Part shown: in pieces, positions 24,056 to 35,200 of the stretch
How the letters are laid out: every line of letters starts with the position of its first letter
How positions within the stretch are numbered: position 1 is the first letter of the stretch
Assembly (NCBI RefSeq): GCF_031755915.1
Contig: NC_083383.1
Span: 15,985,001-16,049,000, forward strand
DNA length: 64,000 nt
Source of the DNA: Ziziphus jujuba
Lineage: Eukaryota > Streptophyta > Magnoliopsida > Rosales > Rhamnaceae
Direction: 5' to 3'
Position numbers and translations under genes: made by a program
Notes under the pieces: generated by a model
Database searches by the model: none
What the model was told of the DNA's origin: nothing
What the model saw: the letters and a program-made list of their open reading frames with translations, nothing else

Positions 24056-25090
24056 TGTTGGGGTGAGAAGGTTATGACCAAGAGCAAGCTAGCTTAAAGT
24101 GTTAGCAACAAGCAAGCTTTTGGTGATGCTCTTGGGAATGGTTGTGTGTGAGTTGTGTTTTTAGGTTTTAGTTATGGTGTTTTCTGGTTTTTAGGGTTCC
24201 TAGAGTGTTCTAAGGTGTTGAAGAAGAGATAAGAAGAAGAGGAACACGTTGGCTTTTGAAAATAAGGCTTAGATCTATAGCCATTTCATTCATTTTACAA
24301 TATAAGCTTGAAATTACAACTAGTTCACACATGCCAAGCATGTGAGCTTACAAAATGAGTAAAGTATTTGAAATTTAAAAATAAAATGGTCAACACCTAA
24401 CTTTTCATACACAAAAGAGTCAAAAACCAGCTGCAACATGTCTATTCCAAATATAGTAAAAGCTGGCACATGGTTTTGAACTAAGTTCCTATTGTTTAAC
24501 TAGTTTGGGTAAACAACCAAACTAGCTTCACCTACTTAGTTCCCCTTTGTATCTGCTTATGAAACTTGGTTTGAAGCATCCTTGGTCATCAATAAATATT
24601 GTTCCAAGAGCTAGGAAAGTTCTGGAACCGGATCATGGGCCAAACAGCTCCAAAACTGGCCCATACTCTGCATACTGGGCCCATCAGATACAGCAATCTG
24701 TTTGGAATAGAAAATGGACTTTCCCATGTCATTTTGACCTGAAATTTAAACCATAGTCTTCTATATCTGTCTGTAGACATCCCTCAAAATTTCAGCCCAA
24801 AACTCCATTTTCAACCTGAGATATAAGATAAATAGTGGAACTATGTTGCTGGAAATTATGAATCCAGCACCATAGGCACTTCAAGCATAACATTCCTACT
24901 CTTTTGTGCATAATTTTGCCTATAATTTTGCATACATAACTTAGGCACAAAACATTATCAAAATATACCTTGCATCAATTAAAAACATACAAAGAAATAT
25001 AAACTCATAAAAGGAAAGGATTTGATACCAAGGTGTGCATGCTAGCCGGTGATATGCACCATCAAGTGGCAAAATTGCCACACTTCAACA
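24056..25090 (-). repeat. 5' LTR of the young copia element (right copy)
   Basis: 1035 bp, direct repeat of 18906-19940. It carries the element promoter on the minus strand. Followed by the right target duplication ACCTA (25091-25095). Confidence 0.97.
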
Positions 25091-25095
25091 ACCTA

Positions 25096-27314
25096 ACCGT
25101 ATTAATAGTAGTGTACTTGCGATAGTTGATATCATAGGACCATGCATCAGCATGCTATATGGTACATCGAATGTACCTTCGCCACGAGTGTGCGAATTCC
25201 ATAGTATATTTAAACTTTTTATTTTATTTTATTTTATCTATTAATAATTATGATTTTTTATTATTATCGTTATTTGTTATTGTAATTACTATTCTATTAC
25301 TATTATTATTAATAATTATTATTGGTATTATTATTATTATTTGTTGTTGCTATTATTATTATCATTTGTTACTATTTTTATTATCATTATTATTTTTTTA
25401 TTATTATTATTATTACTACTACTATTTGTAAATTTGTCATTGTTATTATTATCATCATTAGTGCCAACTGTGTACTCATTGTATTCGTCTAATCAAGCAA
25501 GTATCGCAGCCTTCGGGCAAGTATTGTAGCCGTCGGACAACTATTAAGTTACCCAATTTCTTAGGAGGTTGTATCATTATTGTTATTGTTATTGTTATTA
25601 TCATTATTATTACTGTTGTTTTTATAATCTTCTATTTGTATTTATGGGTTTAAAATAACGTATAATTGTAATAAGTGGTCAGACATGAAATGTAAAGGTA
25701 TTTATTTTCATTAAATTTTTTTTAGCAATTGTATTCTTATGCTTTTATTACCGGAGTTCTGTACTTTGTGGAAAACCTTGTAGTAAGGTTGGAGGAATAA
25801 GGTGATATGATAGTGGAGTGTTTTCTGTGCAGGAAATTTTTGGAGCATGTTCAACCTTAGGGGAGATGCTATTAGATTTCCATTAGACGGTCTGATAGGA
25901 TTTCTCCTGAAATCAAGGCTTATCTAGGATTTTTGTAAGGGATCTTAGATGGGTCCTGACATTAGATGACTAGTTTGAAATAGAAATATAATTTGACGAG
26001 ACTATATTAATACAATTTTCCATAATCGAGGCATTGCAAAGAAAATAAAATAAAATATAAAATATAAATATACTAAAATCTAGATGAAATATAAATGAGT
26101 TATATTATAAATTTTCAAAATAGAGATGCACGATAGGACCCAACTTAGAAAACCCTCTAAGATCTTCAAAAAGCCTTGTTTAGAGAAGTCCCATCGAAAA
26201 GTTTTTATGAAAATCCAATGAAATCTCAAAACCATGTATAACCCAAAATATATGCAAATAAAACACATTCCAAATATAAATTAATAGATAACCACAACAA
26301 CCCACGAATTCCCTTACTATAGTTCAATATCAACAACTACTACCTAGCCATATAGTATAGTTCTAGTAACACATATACGTACTACGATCATTGCTATGTG
26401 CACAATTTAGATCAGAGTATTTTAAGAATAATTTATAAATTTAAATTATATAAACAATACTAATATGTTTAGACAAATAAAGTTAGAGACAAGGGAAAGT
26501 AAAATATTGCTATTGTGGAAAACAAAACTAAATGGATAATACGCAAGGTAGATTGTTTACTAATTGTTTGAACATTAGGGTGAAATAATCAAATTTTGAC
26601 CACCAGACTAAGATACTTATCTCAGCATGGCTGCAATGGTTTGTTGTGAAATTTCAATAGTCGGCGAGACTTTTTGTGGACAACACTAAGGGGTGGCATG
26701 TATAGGTTGTCTATGGCAGGAAAAGGGCCAATCTCGTGAAGGTGGTGTTTGGGTCACTAGTCAACCAAACTGAAGGTGAGATAAGTAGTGAGTTATGCTA
26801 TTTTTTGTAATTTCAAGAATTAAATGGGTATTTTGGATTTGTTTATCCCAATGCATGGATTCTCATGTATTTATAGACACCTAGGTCCATGAACACAAAA
26901 ATTGATATTGATTTTAGATGCTGCTAAAATACTAATGCATAAAACTTCAAATGCCCATAATTTTTAAACCTGGAGTTAGAATTAAGCGCGCTGTCTATTT
27001 ATGAACTCGTGTTGACGGGTTCTACACAATGGTATACCAATCAAAATCGAAACTTTGAGCATGTAAACGTCAACCCTAGAACCACATGAGATCTAATTGA
27101 TCAAATCTGGTCAAACTTATAAAATTTTGATTAGTTCATGGTACAAGTTGTTACAGTATTTATGCAAACAGAAAAACAAAAACACAAAAGGGATTACATT
27201 TAAATTATCAAGTATCTTTTATATATATGACTATTTCTTTTAATTAATTAACGAGTTTAATTTCTTTTTCCCTAAAATTAATTTACATGAACATTGAGAT
27301 AGACGATTTACATA
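25096..27314. other. Repeat-derived non-coding DNA
   Basis: Bases about 25240-25640 are an imperfect ATT/GTT trinucleotide-rich stretch. Two diverged copies of one sequence lie in opposite orientation at 25874-25960 and 26131-26230, sharing AAGGCT, GATCTTAGA and GGGTCCT in the same order. The rest, to 27160, looks like LTR-type non-coding DNA, but I cannot define an element. No gene seen. Confidence 0.5.
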
Positions 27315-27817
27315 GGATAATTCTAAATTTACCAAATTTATTAAACTAAATTTTTTATATCCAATGACTTGACATTATTTCATTGGATTTACCTTTCATA
27401 AGAAATGAAGAGGATCCTAATTTATTAACTAAATTTTTTATATGCAATGACTTAACATTATTTCATTGGATTTATCTTTCATAAAAAAATGAAGAGGATC
27501 CTTATCCCATAATGTTAGGGTATTTATTAATTAGTAGCACTATAAGCACCAAAATATTAATATAAAATATTTATCAAATAACATATTAATATATTATTAT
27601 TTAATATATTTATATAATATACATATGGATAAATGAATTCAAACAAGTAATTAAAAGTAAATAAAACCAAATTTAATAATATTATATTAACTGCCACATC
27701 ATTTGACAAATAAATTTAGTAAATATTTTAATATTTTTAACATTATTGATTCTTAATTTATTGACCATTAATGAACTGTCATATTATTGGATTCCAAAAA
27801 TTTGGTTAGCATTGTCC
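27315..27817. mobile_element. MITE-like element with internal tandem duplication
   Basis: Terminal inverted repeats GGATAATTCTAA (left) and GGACAATGCTAA (reverse complement of the right end), followed on both sides by an AAATTT-rich arm and a CCAAT(G/A)A string. Length about 503 bp with no coding capacity. An 84-bp segment of the left arm is tandemly duplicated (about 27337-27420 and 27421-27503). A clear target duplication could not be established. Superfamily unknown. Confidence 0.6.
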
Positions 27818-28301
27818 TTTAGAATGTAGAACTTATCAACTTATTTAGAAAATCTATCTTGTTTAACCAAAGTGTCAAGTTATAGCTCCCATGTAAGACA
27901 ATATTACTCCAATTTATGCGTTACAAAATCCAATTTGCAATGCATTAATTTCCTTCCAACACATCCTGAGAAAAGTAAAATTTAGGAAAAGAGAGATACA
28001 CAAGATTAATTAAGAGAATCAAGTTGGTTTAAAGTATAGGTAAATAAGTAGTGCCAAGTGGTGGGTCCAAATGGTTTTGGTGCTGGTATGCATAAACGTA
28101 GTTGGTCATCTGACGTAGACATACTACTTTTTTTTTTTTTTTTTTTTTTTTTGCTATATATATGGCCATCTCCTCTTTGCCAATCTACCACCTGCTTTAT
28201 TCTCTATTTTCTCAAAGGTCAATATTTTGCACTTTTTGTATGTCAAATTGCTACAAAAAGTTCTAAAATATTCACGTTTCTGATCATCGTATATCCCAAA
28301 T
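27818..28301 (+). other. Upstream region of MIR396
   Basis: Non-coding. Contains a poly(T) run at about 28130-28152 followed by a TATATATA box at about 28155-28162, the only obvious core promoter element before the hairpin and a reasonable pri-miRNA promoter. Confidence 0.45.
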
Positions 28302-28454
28302 GGTCCTCTCTGTGATCTTCCACAGCTTTCTTGAACTGTTTTTGAGCTTTAATTTTCCCACAGAAAAAAGGTGATAATCCTTATATGCAATAGATAAATT
28401 TGACGTCTAACAGGGACAGTTCAAGAAATCTGTGAAAAATTGCTGTGAGGATCT
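28302..28454 (+). ncRNA. MIR396: miR396 precursor hairpin
   Basis: The 5' arm (28318-28338) is exactly the 21-nt plant miR396a sequence: it starts TTCCACAGC, continues TTTC and ends TTGAACTG. The 3' arm at 28417-28437 starts CAGTTCAAGAAA and pairs with it over the full length except at two positions. The lower stem continues outward (TCCTC at 28304-28308 with GAGGA at 28447-28451), and the loop is about 78 bases. This is the normal architecture of MIR396 genes. miR396 guides ARGONAUTE1 to cleave mRNAs of GROWTH-REGULATING FACTOR transcription factors and so limits leaf cell proliferation. The star strand differs from the usual one (ATCTGTGAAA where AGCTGTGGGA is common), which does not affect identity. 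Confidence 0.93.
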
Positions 28455-29300
28455 GAATTGTTGGAAATTAAAAGCATCTCTAGGCTCATCTCTCCCAATT
28501 GAATTCAGAAGGTCTGCCTTATGATGCTCAGGGAGAGATATGTATTTTCCACTGTACTTCAAAAAATAGGTTCTCAATTTATCTCTTGGTTTTACCACTA
28601 CTATACCAAAACATGCATGGATTTTGTTCTGCTTTTTGTGTCTTTCTTTTAATTTGTTTTTCACCTTCTTTTTTTTTTTTTTTTTTCCTCTTCAAGATAT
28701 GAATTATGTTGTTTGTTGTGTCCTCCACCACCCCCTCCCCCCTCTCTCCTCTCTCTCTCTCCCCCCCTTTCCCACTATTTCTTTTATTTTTTATCTCCTA
28801 ATTTAAGGTGATTTTCGCCGGTCTAATTTATTCATCTTTAAGGTGATTTTGATTTTGAAATTGGAGAGATGTTGGTAACTAAAATTGTATATTATAAGAA
28901 CTCAAAATTGGGATGCAAATCTCAAAACTCCCTAACCATTCCATCATTTCCTTACGCTGTTCTTTGTCTTTCTCTTTTTCTATTCATTATTTCTATTTTC
29001 CCTGATTTTAAATATTCCTTTCTGCAGAGCAAAGACCAGAGATTGGTAAATTAAGAAGTAACTGTTCTTTTTCAATCCGTTCAAAAGGTAGCACGCAACT
29101 TGAGACATTGAAAAAACTTGGTGGAATGTCATTTCCTTGATTATCTATTAGAGAATTGAAGCGTAGTTTAGGTATGAATTGCACCTACCATTGCCCCACC
29201 TTTTTCTTAATTTGTCAACCAAAAATACTATTCGAATTCCATACCACAATATAAAATCAGTATTGATAGAGTCATTTATATATATATATATATATATATA

Positions 29301-29407
29301 TTAAATCACTTTGAATTATTGGGACGTATTGAACACACTGCAATATATATATATATATATATATATTAAATCATTTTGAACTATTGGGACGTATTGAACA
29401 CACTGCA
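29301..29407. repeat. 65-bp tandem duplication
   Basis: TTAAATCACTTTGAATTATT...CACTGCA at 29301-29342 recurs with two differences at 29366-29407. Each copy is preceded by an AT microsatellite, so the repeat unit is AT-tract plus 42 bp. Confidence 0.9.
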
Positions 29408-32400
29408 CAGAAACACAAAACAAAAATAAAAATAAATAATGTTATTGGGCTTGATGGGGATGTGCATATAACCTATTTATATGAATTATCTGATATTTCA
29501 GTCATTTTAATTCAGGTGAGGCTTATGCTAGTTTATGTTATGTCATTTTTTAACCTTGAATTAGGCATAAATAGTTTTAAGACCGTATAAGTCATGTAAT
29601 ATATATATGTATATATAATTATTATTACAAGGTGATTTCAATTTTTTTTTTTTTTTTTTTTGGGAGAACAACATGGTGAATATTTATATATACAGATTTC
29701 AACTTTGCATAAATATATAGTATATAATGGTGGCAACACCAGCTAATGTCTGAAAGGTGAGGTCCTTGTGCTCAAGTTCAGGGAACATATGGTCTTGTCT
29801 TGTTTTAGACAGATTTTAAAATGGGTGTTCCGGTATAAGCTTTTACCCCTTGTTTGGAAGTTGAATTCTAAATATTAATGAAGAGGAAAAAATAATAAAA
29901 AATAAAAAATAAAAAATCAATGAAAAGAATGTCTCTGATGCTTTCATCAAAAATTAAAAATATAATATACATGTCCACATTTTTTTGAAATCGATTCCAT
30001 TTTGAAAGGAATTGTGAAAACTATTTTAAAATGTTCTTTAGGCATAGTTTTTTTTTTTTTTTTTTTTTAATATCTATATAGGGGTGGGGAGGGGGAGAAA
30101 TTAAAAAAAAGTCACTGTTATATAAAAGCTAATTTTCGTTCAGAATAACGGCTAGTTTTAAGGCAACACATAACGGAAAAAATGATGGTAATAAATAAGA
30201 GATAGAGTTGAAGATGCAAAAGCAATTAATTAAAATCATATTGCACTCACTTTGAAACTGTCGAAGAAATTTTTGCAGTCCTTAGCCACCAAAACATGTA
30301 GGATATAGGGCCTTTTTTTTCATGTCTTAAATTGTTACATCAATTACCCCGTCAGTTTCTTTTATTAATTTATTTATTATTATTATTTTTTAGTTATTTA
30401 CTTTTGCCAGCAGATTAACATTCATGCAGCTTCAAGTCTTTAAACTGGGTTCAATAGATAAAATTACTTATAGTTTCATGAGGAGGATCTAACTGTATTA
30501 TTCAAGTCTAACCTCATTACATTTGGCTTTATTTAAAATTAATTGGATTAAACTTGGCTATTAGTCTAATTTAGGGTAAATTCAAATTGTACTTCACTTT
30601 CTATAAAAATAAAAAAATAAAAACAAAAACAAATAGAGACATTATATTTCACTTAAATTGATAGAATTATATTTGAAATTGTTCGATCCAATTTTGTTCT
30701 TCATGAATATATCATGAAATATCTAGTTAGACATGACTCATTTTTTTTCAATATAAATTTCAACATTTAATAAATAAAAATAATAATAATCTTAATAGGA
30801 CGTTGATGAAACAGAAATCATGCATGCTGATGATGAAGGAAATAAATTAAACATGATTCTTATCTTTTCGAGAAAGTGATTAATTTCAACGCATTTGGTG
30901 TTTCTTTTTGTACAATCACCAAACATAGCTAATTTTCTAAAAATAAAAAATCATTAATAAGCACCTTTATTATTATTATTTTTTTCCTGTCAAACACACT
31001 ATATAGATGGTGCTGTATGTTTTTAGAAGCACTTTTAGGCACTTTTTAGGTTTTATATCACATTTGATGATATTATTACTTGATTTCCTTTTTTATATTG
31101 GATGTTGGGAGATTTTAAGATAACAAAATGGAAGTACTGCAGGACAACAAATTCTATTTCTAAAGTAGTAAGATATATTTTTTTGCATAAAAAATCTATT
31201 TTAAACTAATTATATATGTAAATAAATTTGATATGAGGTCGGATCGTTGAAGCATAGGGAATGGAAAATATACAGTTTATATTTTATATGGTGAAAAATT
31301 AACCGATCTTGGTCGAAATAATTAAATATAAATTGCAAAACGATATTAAAATCAATGTATGTAGCGGGTATTCTTGACTACTTGAGGTCAATGGAACAAT
31401 GTACTTGTTAATGAAACTTTTTCTTTTCTTTTCTTTTTTTCTGTTTTTTTTTTTTTTTAAATTTATCGATGAAAGTCCGACAAATTTGTTTGAGTACTAG
31501 TATTCCAGTGCAGTGAGCCCATAGGTTGGCCACTAAAATTTATTTGGTATTTTAATAATAGCGGGATACATCCGTGCACACTCTACGCGGTGAAATTTGG
31601 TTTCTGAAAACGGTAATAACCATGGATTCACCAACGGAAAGACAAATACTACAGTTACAGGGACAAGTCCTGAATCATCCAAATTATGGTGGGGGAAATA
31701 TTGGATCATTTCCTGATAGAGCAATCGAGCATCAATAATGATAACAGAAAATACATGTATTTTATTTTCTTTTTTTCTTTCTTTTTGTTTAAACAACTGA
31801 AAATACATGTATATATATATATATATGTATATGTGTACATTTTATGACGAGAATTAATCTATATGTATGAACATAGTTGATCTATGGGAATTATATATAG
31901 GAGATGCAATAATATGGTAATTGTCTAAAGTTGACACAGTTTCTATTATATATAAGATTTTATTCCAATGGCTACATTACCTACATAATATTCACTAAAT
32001 CAAAACTGTGTACATATATAACAATTCATATTCATATTTAATGGATCTGTCCAAATAGGATTTTTAATAGGTTTTGTCACCTTTACCATCAATTCAAGTT
32101 TGGCCTTGAAGGAAGGAATTGCTCTTGTAATGCAAGTTGGTTTCAACAATATAAATTCTACAAAGTTTTTTATTTTATTTTTTAATCATCATGTGATGAT
32201 TTTGAATTTTGAGTCCAATACCTTACACATGAATAGTGGATATCGCCATTAGATTGTCCCAGCAAAATCAATTCAATAAAGTTTTTTTTTTTTTTTTTAA
32301 AAAAAGAAATAGAACTTTTATTCAATAAAATTTGATTGTTACATAAAAGGCCTTCTTCCAACTAAATTAATTGATTGTTACACTTAGTGCAAAAACAAGC

Positions 32401-34690
32401 AATTAATGAGGAATGCATCTTCATTACGATTTCTAGGAACATATCTGTGCGTAGGAGATTTGTAAACTGCCTTCCCAATAGTTTGGCACATTGCATGCTA
32501 TTTTTCCCTTCAAATGCTAAACATGATGATGAAACATACGGATAGTTATCAGGGAACCTGACTCCAATTCACAATTGAAAAATAACTCTCTAACAAAAGC
32601 CAAACCTTCATATAGAGCTATTACTTTGGTTGCTAGCGGATAGACTATGGAAAATAGGTTTTCTTAAAGCAGCGACCAACTCTCTATTATTATCTCTAGT
32701 AAGTAATAACCACAACAATACCAACTATCCCCTTAATAAAGTCCAGTGCCACATGCTTATAATATTAATAACATAACCTGAAAGAGGCTGCTAGTCTAAC
32801 TTGTTCTTGATATACAAATTTAGATAACTGGACATCAGCAAGCTCAGATTCCTCTACGAACATCATAGCTTTCTCTACCACGAAATCAATTGGAATATTT
32901 GGATTTCAATTATTTAATTGGTTTCATAGGTTCAAATTGCCCAAAACAGATATATGCCATTTGATATATATCCCGCTTAGCAAAGACCCATCAATGATTG
33001 GGAACATGGTTCATGTTTTTTCGGTTTCATATGAAAAAGTTTAGTTTGTAACCAAATCCTCTTAGCCATCTCCATAAAATCATGGTATACAAATTTATCT
33101 GCCATCTGACACAAAGCACACCTGCTTTCAACACTAATCCTCCTATTGAGCTCTCCAAAAGAAAAAGAAAGGTTCACTTTATTTGGTTCATGCAAACTCC
33201 ATTCTGATTTCTACCATACGTTTCCTACTTGGCTACTTGATTCAGCTCTAGCATAATTAATCTAAGAAATTTGTTTCAGTTTTCTTGTTATCCAATATGC
33301 TGATTTAACTAAGAATTTACTATTTTTGTGGTAATACCATATAAGTTTATCATCTTGATGTCGCCCTTCTTTTACTAAAGGCAAAATCAAATCTAGCTCA
33401 AATGGAAGAAAAAAAAAATGACAAGCACTCTAAGCACCAAAAGGTGTAATTAAATTAGCCACAAATGGTTCAATAGGACCATTTCAATAATAAAAGTTGT
33501 TATTTCTTCTAACAATGATCAACATTTGAATATTCCCACTAAAAAAAAAACACAGATGCATTCATAATTGTTGTTTTTTGTAGTTTTAGATTCTTGTTTA
33601 AAAAGCTTGAAAGTAATTGTGAACATAAGGAGTTGATGGGATGATGTTTGGTGATGAAGTGAAGAGGAAGAAAGCAAGAAAAAGAAAAAAAAGGCAATAG
33701 ACTCGGCCGATGTTTTTTCTTGTTTTTTATGGGTGAAATTATTGTTTTACCCCTCTTTAATGATATATAAATTTAAGATTTCATGCAAAACAAAAAAAAA
33801 AAGAGATTTTATTTGGTTTTAGAGAGAGAAACAGAGAATTCTTCAAAATCCCCATCAATGGTGCAATGCTCTTGTTAATTAAGCTTGTAATTTATTCAAT
33901 TTAATGAGAATCGTCATCTTCTTACTTGTCCATGAACGTATATCATATTAATTGAACCATATAAAACTTTATGTGTTTTTCTCTCTCTCGTTTTATATTT
34001 ATGTGCTTATCTTTCTCTCTCTAAATTTTTTTTGAAAGGTTTGTTCTAAATCATCTATTGTATCTATATTTGCTTTTTTGTGCACTAGTTGTGGGTTGTT
34101 CGGTACTTGTGGTATATATATATATATATATATATTACTAATTATACATAGGCTATATCTCTACAATAACGATTCTTGGGATGGAACAACCTTATATGCC
34201 ATCCAACAAAGTTTTACATTTCAACCATTACTAATTCTATAAGGTTAAGCGATTGACGCTTGAAAAGCAAAACTTACATGGCAATTTATTACCAAAGGAA
34301 AACGTACATAGTAATTGAAGGGAATGTATAAAGTTGAAAATGGTGGTGCAAAAAAAAAATAAAACAATGTGCAAAGGAAATTGGGCTGTGGTTGGACTTA
34401 AAACAAAGCGGAATACCCAATTGGGATAAGAGAGTTAGGAAAAGCCCAACAAAAGAGAAGAAAAGGCCGAAATAGGCTTCTAAGTACTATGATTTTCCTT
34501 TCCTTCCATTTGTGCCGTGAAGCACAATGCAATAGCAAATAAAGACAGGTAGGTGAAATATATAATCTTATTAATCTTATATATTTTTCACCTCCGAAAA
34601 TACAACCCAATAAAAAATAAAAAATGAAAATGCGGTGCGATCGGCTGTGGCTTTGCCTTCTGGGGACCTAAACGAAAAATTTTTTAACAG

Positions 34691-34714
34691 ACACACACAC
34701 ACACACACACACAC
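34691..34714. repeat. (AC)12 microsatellite
   Basis: Twelve uninterrupted AC units, about 490 bases upstream of the PX-gene start codon. Confidence 0.95.
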
Positions 34715-35048
34715 TGTTATTTTCTTTGTTTTCTGACTTAGAAAAAGGAGAAGAAGGCCAACAAATAAACAGACGGCACCGAATCGATGCAGGCGAGGTG
34801 ACACGCAACGCTTTCGGCTAAGCTTAGCCACGTTATTCCTCCATTCAATTCAATTCATTTCGGACCTTCCTCACATACGCCGTCGTTTTGCTGTCGCGAA
34901 GCTGCCCTGCGATTTTGATTTTTTGAATTTTTTTTTTTTTTTGGGTCAAGGGAGGTCCGTCACCCACATGTCTATTATGTCTGATTCTTCTTCTTCTTTG
35001 CATTTTCCGATCCGATCACCATAACCCTATCACCGAATCACACACATA

Positions 35049-35070
35049 CAGAGAGAGAGAGAGAGAGAGA
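35049..35070 (+). promoter_or_regulatory. (GA)n tract in the probable 5' UTR of the PX gene
   Basis: A GA repeat of about eleven units, 130 bases before the ATG. GA/CT repeats are common in plant 5' UTRs and can bind BBR/BPC factors; any role here is inferred. Confidence 0.4.
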
Positions 35071-35200
35071 ATTGGGAAAAAAATAAATTTCTTGTTTTTT
35101 TCGATTTTCCTGGAAAGTATGCTATCGGATGATCATTTCTGATCATTACAGTAGAAAAAAATAGACAGAGAAATTGACAGAGAAAAAAAAAGTAGAGAGG

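Larger units (their letters stand above)
18906..25090 (-). mobile_element. Young, nearly intact Ty1/copia retrotransposon
   Basis: A 6185-bp element with all structural landmarks. Two LTRs of 1035 bp each run TGTTGG to TTCAACA. The 5-bp target duplication ACCTA occurs at 18901-18905 and 25091-25095. The primer-binding site for initiator tRNA-Met is at 24041-24052, and a polypurine tract (GCCAAGGAGGAG read on the minus strand) directly abuts the left LTR. The coding strand is minus. Integrase precedes RT, the copia order. By eye the LTRs differ at about four positions, so insertion was recent. The polyprotein is open except for one in-frame TGA. The target sits beyond the right end of the older copia relic. 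Confidence 0.97.
28455..34900. other. Gene-poor intergenic region
   Basis: AT-rich, with many poly(T)/poly(A) runs (29641-29660, 30050-30068, 32281-32298) and AT microsatellites (29276-29300, 29343-29365, 31810-31826, 34114-34134). A second small hairpin follows the MIR396 stem at 28488-28539. A 65-bp tandem duplication lies at 29301-29407. Short open frames have no recognisable domain. The stretch 31530-31740 is less AT-rich but I cannot assign it. Confidence 0.55.

Noticed and set aside
25159..25431. 90-residue hydrophobic open frame rich in Ile, Leu and Tyr
   Set aside because: It is a translation of the ATT trinucleotide tract, not a membrane protein.
34577..34831. 84-residue minus-strand frame with hydrophobic core upstream of the PX gene
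   Set aside because: It spans the (AC)n microsatellite (VCVCVC run), has no homology I recognise, and lies in the PX-gene promoter.
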